This document shows positions 1 to 7,845 of a stretch of 20,674 bases of DNA, piece by piece. Under the pieces are notes generated by a model. It saw only the letters and a list, made by a program, of their open reading frames with translations. It was not told the origin of the DNA and ran no database searches. The position numbers and the translations under genes were made by a program. Within the stretch, counting starts at the first letter, position 1. Each line of letters opens with the position of its first letter. This DNA comes from Rhizobium sp. Q54 (GTDB lineage Bacteria > Pseudomonadota > Alphaproteobacteria > Rhizobiales > Beijerinckiaceae), in NCBI GenBank assembly GCA_945901195.1, contig CAMDKB010000019.1, positions 1-20,674 on the forward strand, given 5' to 3'.

Positions 1-222
1 GCCATGGCAGCGCGGCTCCAACGAGAACACCAACGGCCTCTTGCGTCAGTTCATGCCCAAGGGCACCGACCTCAGCGATGCCTCGCAGACCTGGCTGAAC
101 GATGTCGCCAGATTGATGAACGGCCGCCCCAGAAAAACCCTCGGCTGGAAAACCCCTGCCGAGGCCATGGCCGAAGAAATCAAAGCCTTCAGTTCAACCG
201 TTGCACTTGATGTTTGAGACCA
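1..222 (+). mobile_element. 3' end of an IS30-family insertion sequence
   Basis: The window opens inside an insertion sequence. The only visible coding content is the tail of an IS30-family transposase ending at 217. The interrupted rhodanese reading frame resumes within about ten bases (its last sensible codon is Asn at 226-228), so the element's right end lies at roughly 217-225. In this family the terminal inverted repeat usually sits at or just past the transposase stop codon, which fits. The left end and target duplication are outside the window, so the exact boundary is inferred, not seen. Confidence 0.8.
2..217 (+). CDS. IS30-family transposase, C-terminal fragment (cut by window edge)
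   Basis: This is the last 71 residues of a DDE transposase, open at the left edge and ending in TGA. It reads PWQRGSNENTNGLLRQF, then a PKGTDLS segment, then GRPRKTLGWKTPAEA. These are the hallmark C-terminal motifs of IS30-family transposases: the glutamate of GSNENTNG is the last acidic residue of the DDE catalytic triad, and the RPRKTLGW(K/R)TP block is near-invariant. The protein cuts and rejoins the ends of its own element. The correct frame is the second one. A shorter ATG-initiated frame overlapping it (4-210) encodes no recognisable protein. Whether the element is intact cannot be judged because the rest lies outside the window. Confidence 0.93.
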   Translation, partial: PWQRGSNENTNGLLRQFMPKGTDLSDASQTWLNDVARLMNGRPRKTLGWKTPAEAMAEEIKAFSSTVALDV

Positions 223-894
223 AGTATTCTTTGCGCCGGGGATGGTGCCTGACCGCGTCGCAGCCGGGCTGACGCTGAGGCCGACATAAAAATCGTTCGG
301 CCTGTTATCCACCAGTGGCACGTTGTTCTCGATGGCTTTCTGCACATCCGCAGTGGAGACAAGCATCTCCTGGCGAATGCTCACCTTGAACGGCTTGGGT
401 TGGGGTTGCACGCCGCCCGTCGCCAATTGATTTGCGGGCATCTTCGTCTTGGGGTCGATGCGGGACCATTCGGTATAACCACCATCCAGAATGGAAACCT
501 TGTCGTGACCTGCGACCTTGAAGGTCCAATAGATGCGGGTTGCTGCGCCCATATCAACGGCCTTGTCGCCAAGCGGCACGCGAACAACGTGCGTTGCATT
601 ATCAATACCCAGCGAACCAATCAGCTTTTCCAGATTGGCTGCGGGCGGCAGCTTGCCGGCTGCACCGTCAATATTCACGCGCCAGCCATCCTTGGCATAG
701 TCGGTGAAGACAGATCCCGGCAGATGGCCGCTGGCATATTGCGCCTGCGTGCGTCCGGTCACATCCAGCACCACCATCCCGGGCTTTTCGAGATTGGACT
801 TCATCCAACCACTATCGACCAGAGGCTGGGCCATAGCGGCGCCGCCAATGGCGAGTGAGCCAGCCAGAACGATTGAACTTATCAAAGCACGCAT
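223..894 (-). pseudogene. Periplasmic two-domain rhodanese (sulfurtransferase), truncated by IS30 insertion
   Basis: The reading frame starts at ATG 894 behind a good GAAGGAGA ribosome site. An N-terminal signal peptide is visible (MRALISS, hydrophobic core, AMA before Gln-23), so export is expected. A complete first rhodanese domain follows, with ASGHLPGS near residues 54-61 and VSILDGGYTEW near 135-145. The second domain begins (STADVQKAIE, LVDNRP) but breaks after GTIPGAKN at about residue 223. From there the frame runs into antisense transposase sequence. The part that would carry the catalytic cysteine of the second domain is absent, so the product should be inactive. The remaining 3' half presumably lies on the far side of the element. 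It follows the FAD-oxidase gene on the same strand with an 85-base gap. Confidence 0.85.
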
Positions 895-979
895 GCAAGG
901 TCTCCTTCACGTATTACCATTGTAGAACAGGCGGCCATCAAAAGCCACTTTGCGCGGACGGCCAGAAACCTGCGGTGCA

Positions 980-2383
980 TCACCCGACCATCTTGCCCGG
1001 GTTCATGATTCCCAGGGGATCAAGCGCTTTCTTGATTCCACGCATCACGTCCAGCGTTGCCTGTGAATGTTCGGCGGCAAGATATTTCATCTTGGCCTGG
1101 CCGATCCCGTGTTCACCGGTACACGTTCCCTCCATCGCATGTCCGCGATGCACCAGCCGTTCAAGAAACGCCTCTGTACGCTTCACTTCATCGGCATCGT
1201 CCATATCGATCAGCAAATTGACATGAAAATTGCCATCGCCCACGTGTCCGACGATCGGCCCCAGCAAATTCGAACTTGCAAGATCACGCTGCGTGTCTTC
1301 AACGCATTCGGCAAGCCGTGATAGCGGTACGCAGATATCCGTAGCGATGGCTTTCGCGCCGGGCCGCAATGTGAAACAGGCCCAATAGGCATCATGCCGC
1401 GCTTGCCACAGCTTGCTGCGATCTTCGGGCCTTGTTGTCCATTGGAAATCGCCACCGCCATTGTCGCGGGCTATCTCGCCAAAGCGTTCAGCCTGCTCTT
1501 TGGCGCCAGCATCCGATCCATGAAATTCCACCAGCAACATCGGTTGTTCCGGCAGGCCCAACTTTGAATGCAGATTGACCGCCTTGACGGTCATCTCATC
1601 GCAAAGCTCGACGCGCGCGATGGGTATCCCCGATTGTATCGCTTCAATCGCCGTATCGCAGGCCGCCTTCACGCTGGGAAACAGGCAAACACCCGCCGAT
1701 ATGGCTTCGGGAATGCCATAGAGCCGCAGCGTGATTTCCGTGATCAGGCCAAGCGTGCCCTCAGCACCAACAAACAACCGCGTGAGATCATATCCCGCAG
1801 ATGATTTCTTGGCGCGCCGCGCTGTGTGCACAATTTCGCCATTGGCGGTGACCACGGTCAGAGCCATAACATTGTCTTTCATCGTGCCGTAGCGAACAGC
1901 ATTCGTACCCGATGCACGCGTCGAAGCCATGCCGCCGATGGAGGCGTCCGCGCCCGGATCAATGGGAAAGAACATGCCGGTATCACGCAGATAATCGTTC
2001 AGCTCCTTGCGTGTGACACCAGGCTCGACAACGCAATCCAGATCTTCCGGATGAACCGTAATGATGCTTTTCATCATTGAAGTATCAACAGACACTCCGC
2101 CAAGCGGTGCGTTCACGTGGCCTTCAAGCGATGTGCCCGTTCCATAGGGAATCACGGGCATGCGATGGGCCGCGCAGAGTTTTATAATCTCCACCACTTC
2201 GTCCGTCGTTTGCGGATAGACCACCGCATCGGGGGGCTGATTGGCCGTCCATGTCAGCGTGTGTCCATGCTGCTCGCGGATCGTCGCAGTATCGGAAAAG
2301 CGATTGCCGAAACGTGTGGAAAGCGCCGCTTTGACGGCAGCGATGGCGCTTGCACCGGGGCGGGAAATTGTCAGATCATCCAT
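980..2383 (-). CDS. FAD-binding oxidase, D-lactate dehydrogenase (cytochrome)/GlcD type
   Basis: The 467-residue protein belongs to the VAO/PCMH flavoprotein family that oxidises D-2-hydroxy acids such as D-lactate or glycolate and passes electrons to cytochrome or quinone. The N-terminal FAD domain shows VVYPQTTDEVVEIIKLCA, then PYGTGTSLEGHV (the PP-loop type flavin-binding turn), and a DPGADASIGGM segment. The C-terminal cap ends with CTGEHGIGQAKMKYL and LGIMNPGKMV, typical of mitochondrial LDHD and bacterial Dld/GlcD. Length is normal and no iron-sulfur extension is present. The ATG at 2383 is preferred over an in-frame TTG two codons upstream, because GAAAGG sits six bases before it. The gene is 21 bases downstream of the DUF924 gene, probably co-transcribed. 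The exact 2-hydroxy acid is not determined. Confidence 0.9.
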   Translation of the reverse strand: MDDLTISRPGASAIAAVKAALSTRFGNRFSDTATIREQHGHTLTWTANQPPDAVVYPQTTDEVVEIIKLCAAHRMPVIPYGTGTSLEGHVNAPLGGVSVDTSMMKSIITVHPEDLDCVVEPGVTRKELNDYLRDTGMFFPIDPGADASIGGMASTRASGTNAVRYGTMKDNVMALTVVTANGEIVHTARRAKKSSAGYDLTRLFVGAEGTLGLITEITLRLYGIPEAISAGVCLFPSVKAACDTAIEAIQSGIPIARVELCDEMTVKAVNLHSKLGLPEQPMLLVEFHGSDAGAKEQAERFGEIARDNGGGDFQWTTRPEDRSKLWQARHDAYWACFTLRPGAKAIATDICVPLSRLAECVEDTQRDLASSNLLGPIVGHVGDGNFHVNLLIDMDDADEVKRTEAFLERLVHRGHAMEGTCTGEHGIGQAKMKYLAAEHSQATLDVMRGIKKALDPLGIMNPGKMVG

Positions 2384-2404
2384 ATTCAACCTTTCGAAAA
2401 ATCG

Positions 2405-2947
2405 CTATCCCGCAAAGCCGCCAGCGTCAAGAAATGCCTGCTCTTCTGGTGTCGTCATCCGCCCCATGACCAGATTGCGGTGGGGAAAGCGGCCGAACCT
2501 GCGGATGATATCACGATGGACCTCGGCAAAGGCGATATTGTCGTTGAGCCCGTTTGCGCGGCAAAGCGCAAGGCACAGCTCCTGATCTCCAATAGTCTCC
2601 GAATGCATGAAAGGCATGTAGAAAAATTGCTTCATGTCGATGCCGCAATGCGCATCGTGTCCCAGGCGCAAGGCGGTACGAGCCGCACTCAAAGCCATCG
2701 CATCGGTTGCGAAGGCGTGTGCCGAACCGCGAAAGAGATTGCGCGGAAATTGATCGAGCAGGATCAACAGCGCCAGCGCGCCCTCGGGATGTTCAAGCCA
2801 GCCGGCATACTCCCCACGCGCCGCGGCTTCGTGCGCTTCATAAAACCGCACGCATATGTCTGCATCGAAAGCCGAGTCCTTTTTGAACCATCTGGATGGC
2901 CCGGCCTGCCGCCAGAAGGAATTGATGTCTGCTATTTCCGCCTGCAT
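2405..2947 (-). CDS. DUF924 family protein
   Basis: The 180-residue soluble protein matches DUF924. The pattern is an N-terminal DINSFWRQAGPSRWFKKD, a charged helix with DADICVRFYEAHEAAARGE, and the family signature ALALLILLDQFPRNLFRGSA followed by AFATDAMAL. The C-terminal half has the usual GRFPHRN and TPEEQAFL elements. The family is all-helical and TPR-like. Its biochemical role is unknown to me and I assign none. ATG 2947 is chosen over a TTG 16 codons upstream, since GGGGT precedes it at suitable spacing and the extra residues are unlike the family. It diverges from the membrane protein at 3013 with only 65 bases between starts, and lies just upstream of the FAD-oxidase gene. Confidence 0.88.
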   Translation of the reverse strand: MQAEIADINSFWRQAGPSRWFKKDSAFDADICVRFYEAHEAAARGEYAGWLEHPEGALALLILLDQFPRNLFRGSAHAFATDAMALSAARTALRLGHDAHCGIDMKQFFYMPFMHSETIGDQELCLALCRANGLNDNIAFAEVHRDIIRRFGRFPHRNLVMGRMTTPEEQAFLDAGGFAG

Positions 2948-3012
2948 TGCACGACCCCGATACGAATTGTTTGCGTCCAGCCTTCTACCGGACAATATGG
3001 GGATTACGCGAG

Positions 3013-3621
3013 ATGACCAAGAACGGGAGCAAGCCTTTGTCAGAAACCAGTGCGATGGCCGAAGCCGTGCCTCCCGGGCGGATCAACTGGTGGAACCTGC
3101 TCTGGAGCGGCTGCGCGCTCGCGCTCATGCTGGCAGTGATTTATTCCGAAAACCTGCAGGCCCTGAATTTCCTGCATGTCGGCGCAGGTCTGCTCTGGAC
3201 GGGCATCGATCTTTTCATGGGCTTTGTGATCGGGCCTATCCTGCGCAGCCTGCCGTTCGAGATGCGCCGCGCCGTGATGACGCGCCTGACGCCCAAAACC
3301 CTGTTCATCCTGCCGGTTCTGGCCATCATCACAGGCACAACAGGCTGGCGGCTGGCCGGACAGATGGGCTATCTCGACCTCGCTTACCCCGCGTACTGGT
3401 GGGTTGTCGCTGCTCTGGTCATCGTGACCCTGCTGACGATCCAGGGGCTGGGTATTCTGCTGCCGACCCAATTGCTGGTCTATCGCGAACTGATCAAGCC
3501 GGAACCTGATCGCGCCCGGATCGGCGCGCTCAGCGCGAATTATTTCTACATCATCGCCGCACAGGGTCTGCTACAAGTCGCCATCGTGGTCATCATGACG
3601 AAATTCCGCAGTGGATTGTGA
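3013..3621 (+). CDS. Integral membrane protein with five predicted helices
   Basis: The 202-residue protein has about five hydrophobic segments: residues roughly 28-45, 52-77, 96-112, 126-150 and 177-196. The second contains HVGAGLLWTGIDLFMGF, with a buried histidine, and resembles the helices of DUF2269/CopD-like small membrane proteins. That similarity is loose and I make no functional claim. The start at ATG 3013 is chosen because the frame continues upstream only into the divergent gene's promoter region and a GGGGA lies about nine bases before it. Met-15 is an alternative start. It is the only gene on the plus strand between the DUF924 gene and uvrD. Confidence 0.7.
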   Translation: MTKNGSKPLSETSAMAEAVPPGRINWWNLLWSGCALALMLAVIYSENLQALNFLHVGAGLLWTGIDLFMGFVIGPILRSLPFEMRRAVMTRLTPKTLFILPVLAIITGTTGWRLAGQMGYLDLAYPAYWWVVAALVIVTLLTIQGLGILLPTQLLVYRELIKPEPDRARIGALSANYFYIIAAQGLLQVAIVVIMTKFRSGL

Positions 3622-3757
3622 ACGGCCCGGAAATTAACGCGCTTACGGTTCGACTTTCACGAGCGCACCCCCCAGATTGGCACTATCGATTCGCTTTACC
3701 GCGCCGAGCCAGAGCTCGACCGCAAGGTGAGTGCGAACTTAACCCAGGGTAATCAGA

Positions 3758-6202
3758 GTGTCCGACCCCTTCCGCGATGATTGGGACTCCACCGGCGAGC
3801 CAGACATCGCCCGCGCCCCCGCCCCACGTGTTGGCGGAATTGCTGCGCGCGCGCACGCCGCAGCCTTGAACTCGGCCATGGGTCCGTCTTCGCGTTATCT
3901 TGACGTACTCAATCCCGAGCAGCGCGAAGCCGTCGAAAACATCGATGGGCCAGTTCTCGTTCTGGCAGGCGCGGGCACAGGCAAGACACGCGTCCTGACC
4001 ACGCGCATCGCCCATATCCTGGCAACTGGCCGCGCGCGCGCCCATGAAATCCTCTCGGTGACATTCACCAACAAGGCAGCGCGCGAAATGAAAGAGCGGG
4101 TTGCCGTGCTGGCAGGCCCGGCCGCCGAGGGCATGCCGTGGCTTGGCACCTTTCATTCCATTTCCACCAAAATCCTGCGCCGCCATGCTGAACTCGTTGG
4201 ACTGAAATCCGGCTTCACCATTCTCGACACCGACGACCAGATCCGGTTGATCAAGCAGATCCTGAAAGCCGAGGACATCGACGACAAGCGCTGGCCGGCC
4301 CGCGCTTTTGCTCATCAGCTCGACAACTGGAAAAATCGCGGACTCAGCCCGGCCCAAGTGCCAGCCGGCGAAGGGGAAGCCTTCGCCAACGGCAAGGGAC
4401 GCAAACTGTACGAGCTCTATCAGGAGCGCCTGAAAATATTGAACGCGGCCGATTTCGGCGACCTCATTCTGGAATGCCTGCGCCTGCTGCGCGAAAATCC
4501 CGATGTGCTGCAAGATTACCAGAAGCGCTTCCGCTACATTCTTGTCGACGAATACCAGGACACAAACACAGTTCAGTATCTGTGGCTGCGGCTGCTCGCA
4601 CAACCCAATGCTTCCCGGCCCAACCCGAACATCGCGTGCGTTGGCGACGACGATCAATCGATCTACGGATGGAGAGGCGCAGAGGTCGACAATATCTTGC
4701 GCTTTGACAAGGACTTCAAGGACGCCAAGGTCGTTCGCCTTGAACGCAACTATCGCTCTACCGCACATATTCTGGCTGCCGCATCGCACCTTATTGCCCA
4801 TAATGAAGGACGCCTCGGCAAGACGCTGTTTACTGATGGCAAGGATGGCGAGAAGCCAACAGTCACGGGCGTATGGGATTCCGAAGAGGAAGCCCGATCC
4901 ATCGGCGAAGATATCGAACAATTGCAGCGGCGCGGGCAATCGCTGGAGGAAGTCGCCATTCTCGTACGCGCGTCATTTCAGATGCGCGAGTTCGAGGAAC
5001 GCTTCATCACGCTCGGCCTGCCCTATCGCGTCATCGGCGGACCGCGCTTTTATGAACGTGCTGAAATTCGCGATGCGCTCGCCTATCTGCGCTGCGTTGC
5101 CCAACCGGCCGATGATCTCGCATTCGAGCGCATTGTGAATGTCCCCAAGCGCGGTCTTGGCGATGCAACCATACAATTGCTGCATGATCATGCGCGCCGG
5201 GAGAAAATCCCGCTGATGCAGGCAGCGCGCGCCATGATCGAAACCGACGACCTCAAGCCGCGTCCGCGTCAGACCATCCGCGCACTGACGAACGATTTTC
5301 TGCGCTGGTCTTCGCTCATGGACAGCAAGCCTCACAACGAACTGGCTGAGATGATCCTCGAGGAATCCGGCTATACCGATATGTGGCAGAAGGATCGTTC
5401 TGCTGATGCGGCAGGGCGTCTGGAAAACCTGAAGGAACTCGTGCGCTCGATGGAAGAATTTCCTGATCTGGGAAGCTTTCTCGAACACATCTCGCTGGTG
5501 ATGGATGCAGAATCGGGCCAATCCACCGAGCGCATTTCAATCATGACCCTGCATGCCGCCAAGGGCCTCGAATTCGAGACGGTCTATCTGCCCGGCTGGG
5601 AAGAGGGTCTGTTTCCTCATCAGCGTTCCCTCGATGATCAGGGCCGCGCTGGCCTGGAAGAAGAGCGACGCCTTGCCTATGTGGGCATCACCCGTGCACG
5701 GCTTCGCGCCAAGCTCTATTTTGCCACCAACCGCCGCATTCGCGGCCTGTGGCAGACAACGATACCCTCGCGATTTCTCGATGAACTGCCACCCGATCAC
5801 GTAGATGTCGTCGCCGCTGTGAATGCGAACTATGGCGGATATGCATCGTCTCGTTTCAATTCCGCCGATGCCTTTGGCTCGACCTACGACACGCCGGGAT
5901 GGCGGCGCGCACAGGCGAACAAGGCATCAGGTGGTGGAGGATTTTCCGAAAGTCCGCAGGAAAAGCCATCATGGGGCGGGGCCCCTTCAAGAGCCGGCGC
6001 AAACCCTTACAAACCCAAGACCATCGAGGGCGAATTGATCGCCAAATCGTCCAGCGTTTCAGGCTTTAAAACGGGCGCACGAGTCTTCCATGTAAAATTC
6101 GGCATGGGCACAATATCGGGCATAGACGGCAACAAGCTTACGGTCGATTTCGACAAGGCCGGCCGCAAGATGGTGTTGGAAAGTTTTGTAGCGGCAAAAT
6201 AA
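3758..6202 (+). CDS. uvrD: ATP-dependent 3'-5' DNA helicase UvrD/PcrA
   Basis: The 814-residue SF1A helicase would unwind DNA during nucleotide excision and mismatch repair and strip RecA from DNA. All motifs are in place: Walker A GAGTGKT (71-77), TFTNKAAREMKER (102-114), GTFHS (130-134), Walker B DEYQD (264-268), GDDDQSIYGWRGA (296-308), LERNYRS (328-334), TLHAAKGLEFE (597-607) and YVGITRAR (641-648). A low-complexity Gly/Ser linker leads to a C-terminal KOW/Tudor-like tail (about 765-814, GARVFHVKFGMGTI), typical of PcrA/UvrD and implicated in RNA polymerase contact. The start is GTG with AGGGT eight bases upstream. A variable N-terminal extension of about 45 residues precedes the helicase core. 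It stands alone on the plus strand, and I found no convincing GTTC-N7-GTTC SOS box upstream. Confidence 0.97.
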   Translation: MSDPFRDDWDSTGEPDIARAPAPRVGGIAARAHAAALNSAMGPSSRYLDVLNPEQREAVENIDGPVLVLAGAGTGKTRVLTTRIAHILATGRARAHEILSVTFTNKAAREMKERVAVLAGPAAEGMPWLGTFHSISTKILRRHAELVGLKSGFTILDTDDQIRLIKQILKAEDIDDKRWPARAFAHQLDNWKNRGLSPAQVPAGEGEAFANGKGRKLYELYQERLKILNAADFGDLILECLRLLRENPDVLQDYQKRFRYILVDEYQDTNTVQYLWLRLLAQPNASRPNPNIACVGDDDQSIYGWRGAEVDNILRFDKDFKDAKVVRLERNYRSTAHILAAASHLIAHNEGRLGKTLFTDGKDGEKPTVTGVWDSEEEARSIGEDIEQLQRRGQSLEEVAILVRASFQMREFEERFITLGLPYRVIGGPRFYERAEIRDALAYLRCVAQPADDLAFERIVNVPKRGLGDATIQLLHDHARREKIPLMQAARAMIETDDLKPRPRQTIRALTNDFLRWSSLMDSKPHNELAEMILEESGYTDMWQKDRSADAAGRLENLKELVRSMEEFPDLGSFLEHISLVMDAESGQSTERISIMTLHAAKGLEFETVYLPGWEEGLFPHQRSLDDQGRAGLEEERRLAYVGITRARLRAKLYFATNRRIRGLWQTTIPSRFLDELPPDHVDVVAAVNANYGGYASSRFNSADAFGSTYDTPGWRRAQANKASGGGGFSESPQEKPSWGGAPSRAGANPYKPKTIEGELIAKSSSVSGFKTGARVFHVKFGMGTISGIDGNKLTVDFDKAGRKMVLESFVAAK

Positions 6203-6221
6203 TTGCGGAACTTCCCGCAGC

Positions 6222-6280
6222 AAAAATAGGTGCTGCCGCCCTCTCCGTGAGCACTGGAAGAGAGCGGCAAGGACCTATTT
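6222..6280 (-). terminator. Intrinsic terminator of the tadG-like gene
   Basis: A long imperfect hairpin lies between the convergent uvrD and tadG-like genes. The outer arms AAATAGGT (6224-6231) and ACCTATTT (6273-6280) pair perfectly. The inner arms TGCCGC...CTCTC and GAGAGCGGCA pair with small bulges. On the minus strand the closing arm runs into TATTTTTG, a U-tract, so it should stop the minus-strand transcript. The upstream arm overlaps the TAG stop codon of the tadG-like frame. Confidence 0.75.
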
Positions 6281-7685
6281 GGACAATCTGAGTGTCGTCA
6301 GATTGGCGGCAATTTGTGAAAAGGCTGAGAGCATCTCTGCGTTGGAAGCCGCGTTGTAAAAATTCGCAGGCGTGGATGCGCAGGCCCGAAGGATATTCCG
6401 GATCGCATTATCCGTAACCTGAAATGCAATCGTATAGACCGAAATGCCAACGGCCGGGGCCTTCATGTTGGCACACGTGTCAGCCGTCAAACGATCAGCG
6501 CTTGTGGCGTCGCCCATGTCGTGTGCTTTCACTGCACCATAATTGTCGTGATTAGGGAAATTGGGCGAAACAGTATTCGCGCCATCCGTCATGAGAATGA
6601 GGATCTTCTTGACATTGCCACCATACGCTGCGCCGTCAGCGAAGGGGAGATTGGGCGAAAGGACACGCCATCCCCAAAGCAATCCTGGTGCGATGAAAGT
6701 TTCGCCGTTGGGACTGAGAGCATTGATCTGAGCCTTGATCTGCGGAGGATTATTGGACAGGCGCTGCAATGGAGCTGGATAAGGCGTGCCCATAACTGCG
6801 GGAACCGGGCTTCCCACGCTAACGTCCGCCTGCAAATCTGCAGGATAGTTTCTCGAACCAACGACGCCATCCCAAGAGTTTGTACCTGAGCCTGCGGGCC
6901 AGCAAGACGGCACAGGCGCGCCATAACTGATAACAGGTGTTCAGTCCAGGTTCTGGGCACACCGTCATCCAGATAGGAATGGACAATGGGCGTTCCATAT
7001 ACCGCATTTGGATAAGTATCATAGCAACCGGCAGCATATGTATACGTGACATCCGCTGAACCCGACAGCCAGCTCGCATTCTTGTAGCCCGTGCCAATAT
7101 TCACATAATGATGGAAGGGTACGATGCCAACTTTGACGCGCGGATTGACGCCCGATGGACCAAACAATGTGTCGACAAGGTCCGAAGCAGCCTTCTTTGC
7201 ATCTGTGAGCTTGTTTCCTGGATCCATGGATCCGGTCGTGTCCAGAGCAATAGCAATTTCGATTGTGTCGGTCCCAAAACTGGATTCCGTTTTAGCGGAG
7301 ACCAAGACACTTTCTATGCCAATAACCTGCATCAGAGTGGTCGGGACGTCACGTTCGCAGTAACGCTGACCCGGCCAATCGCGTCGATCACAGTGGTCAC
7401 GACAGGCGGGTTTCCATCGCCGCCTTTAAAATTGGCGAGAAAATTGTTGACCATGTTTCGCGCGGTGCTTACATTTCCGCTACTCCGCATAGCGCTGGCG
7501 CCAGCCAACGCCGCAGCGTCGACAGATTCTTGCAGTTGCGCTTGTACTTTAAGGGAATGTGCGTAGTCGAGACCGGCGCCCGCTGCGGCCACCATGGGCA
7601 CTAGAGCAAAAGCGCACATGATCGCCATATTGCCGGAATCGTTGGTCACAAATCGACGAATATTTTTTGTCAATCTAAAAGACAT
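6275..7685 (-). pseudogene. TadG-like pilus-assembly protein with vWA domain, two frameshifts
   Basis: Three consecutive minus-strand frames together spell one protein of about 468 residues. Frame one (7685 to about 7347) has a TadE/TadG N-terminus: a basic start, an SGNMAIMCAFALVPMVAAAGAGLDYAHS membrane segment, then VQAQLQESVDAAALAGA. Frame two (about 7347 to 6940) holds the von Willebrand A metal site ALDTTGSMDPG. Frame three (about 6940 to 6278) has SWDGVVGSRNYPADL, ILILMTDGANTV and the family-typical end ANLTTLRLSK. Each junction needs one extra base to restore the frame. At the first, ACGTCCCGACC for an expected ACGGTCCCGACC would give VTVPTTLMQVIGI. Such proteins are secreted or anchored partners of Tad/Flp pili. 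No other tad gene is visible. Start is ATG 7685 with AAGAGAG upstream. Sequencing error is a real alternative to true decay. Confidence 0.85.
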
Positions 7686-7778
7686 AATATTGCTCTCTTG
7701 CGTTCCCAACGCGAAATTAATGCCTGAAATTGTTCACAGAATTTCTCACCCTATTGCCGCAAAATTCATTAAATCAAA

Positions 7779-7800
7779 TTAATCATTACAAATTGATTAA
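7779..7800. other. AT-rich inverted repeat between glycerate kinase and tadG-like genes
   Basis: TTAATCA and TGATTAA form a perfect seven-base inverted repeat around an eight-base loop in a markedly AT-rich 136-base gap (7710-7845). It lies about 46 bases past the glycerate kinase stop and about 95 bases before the tadG-like start. It could be a weak terminator for the former or an operator or promoter element for the latter. There is no clean U-tract. Confidence 0.3.
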
Positions 7801-7845
7801 GCCTCAAGGCGCTGCGAAACTGGCGATAAAATATTGATATTCATT

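Noticed and set aside
4..210. 68-codon ATG-initiated frame at the left edge
   Set aside because: Out of frame with the IS30 transposase tail, which occupies the same bases in the second frame with diagnostic motifs.
2117..3016. 299-codon plus-strand frame across the FAD-oxidase and DUF924 genes
   Set aside because: Opposite two well-supported minus-strand genes whose starts and ribosome sites fit; the translated product resembles no family.
3622..3757. Possible SOS (LexA) operator before uvrD
   Set aside because: GTTC and GAAC tetramers occur but not in the GTTC-N7-GTTC or GAAC-N7-GAAC arrangement used in alphaproteobacteria.
3683..4939. 418-codon open frame on the minus strand opposite the start of uvrD
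   Set aside because: Antisense shadow of the helicase core; no recognisable motifs and no credible ribosome site.
7710..7800. TTAA repeats upstream of the tadG-like gene resembling a CtrA site (TTAA-N7-TTAA)
   Set aside because: The closest pair is spaced by six bases, not seven, and the region is simply AT-rich, so the match is not convincing.
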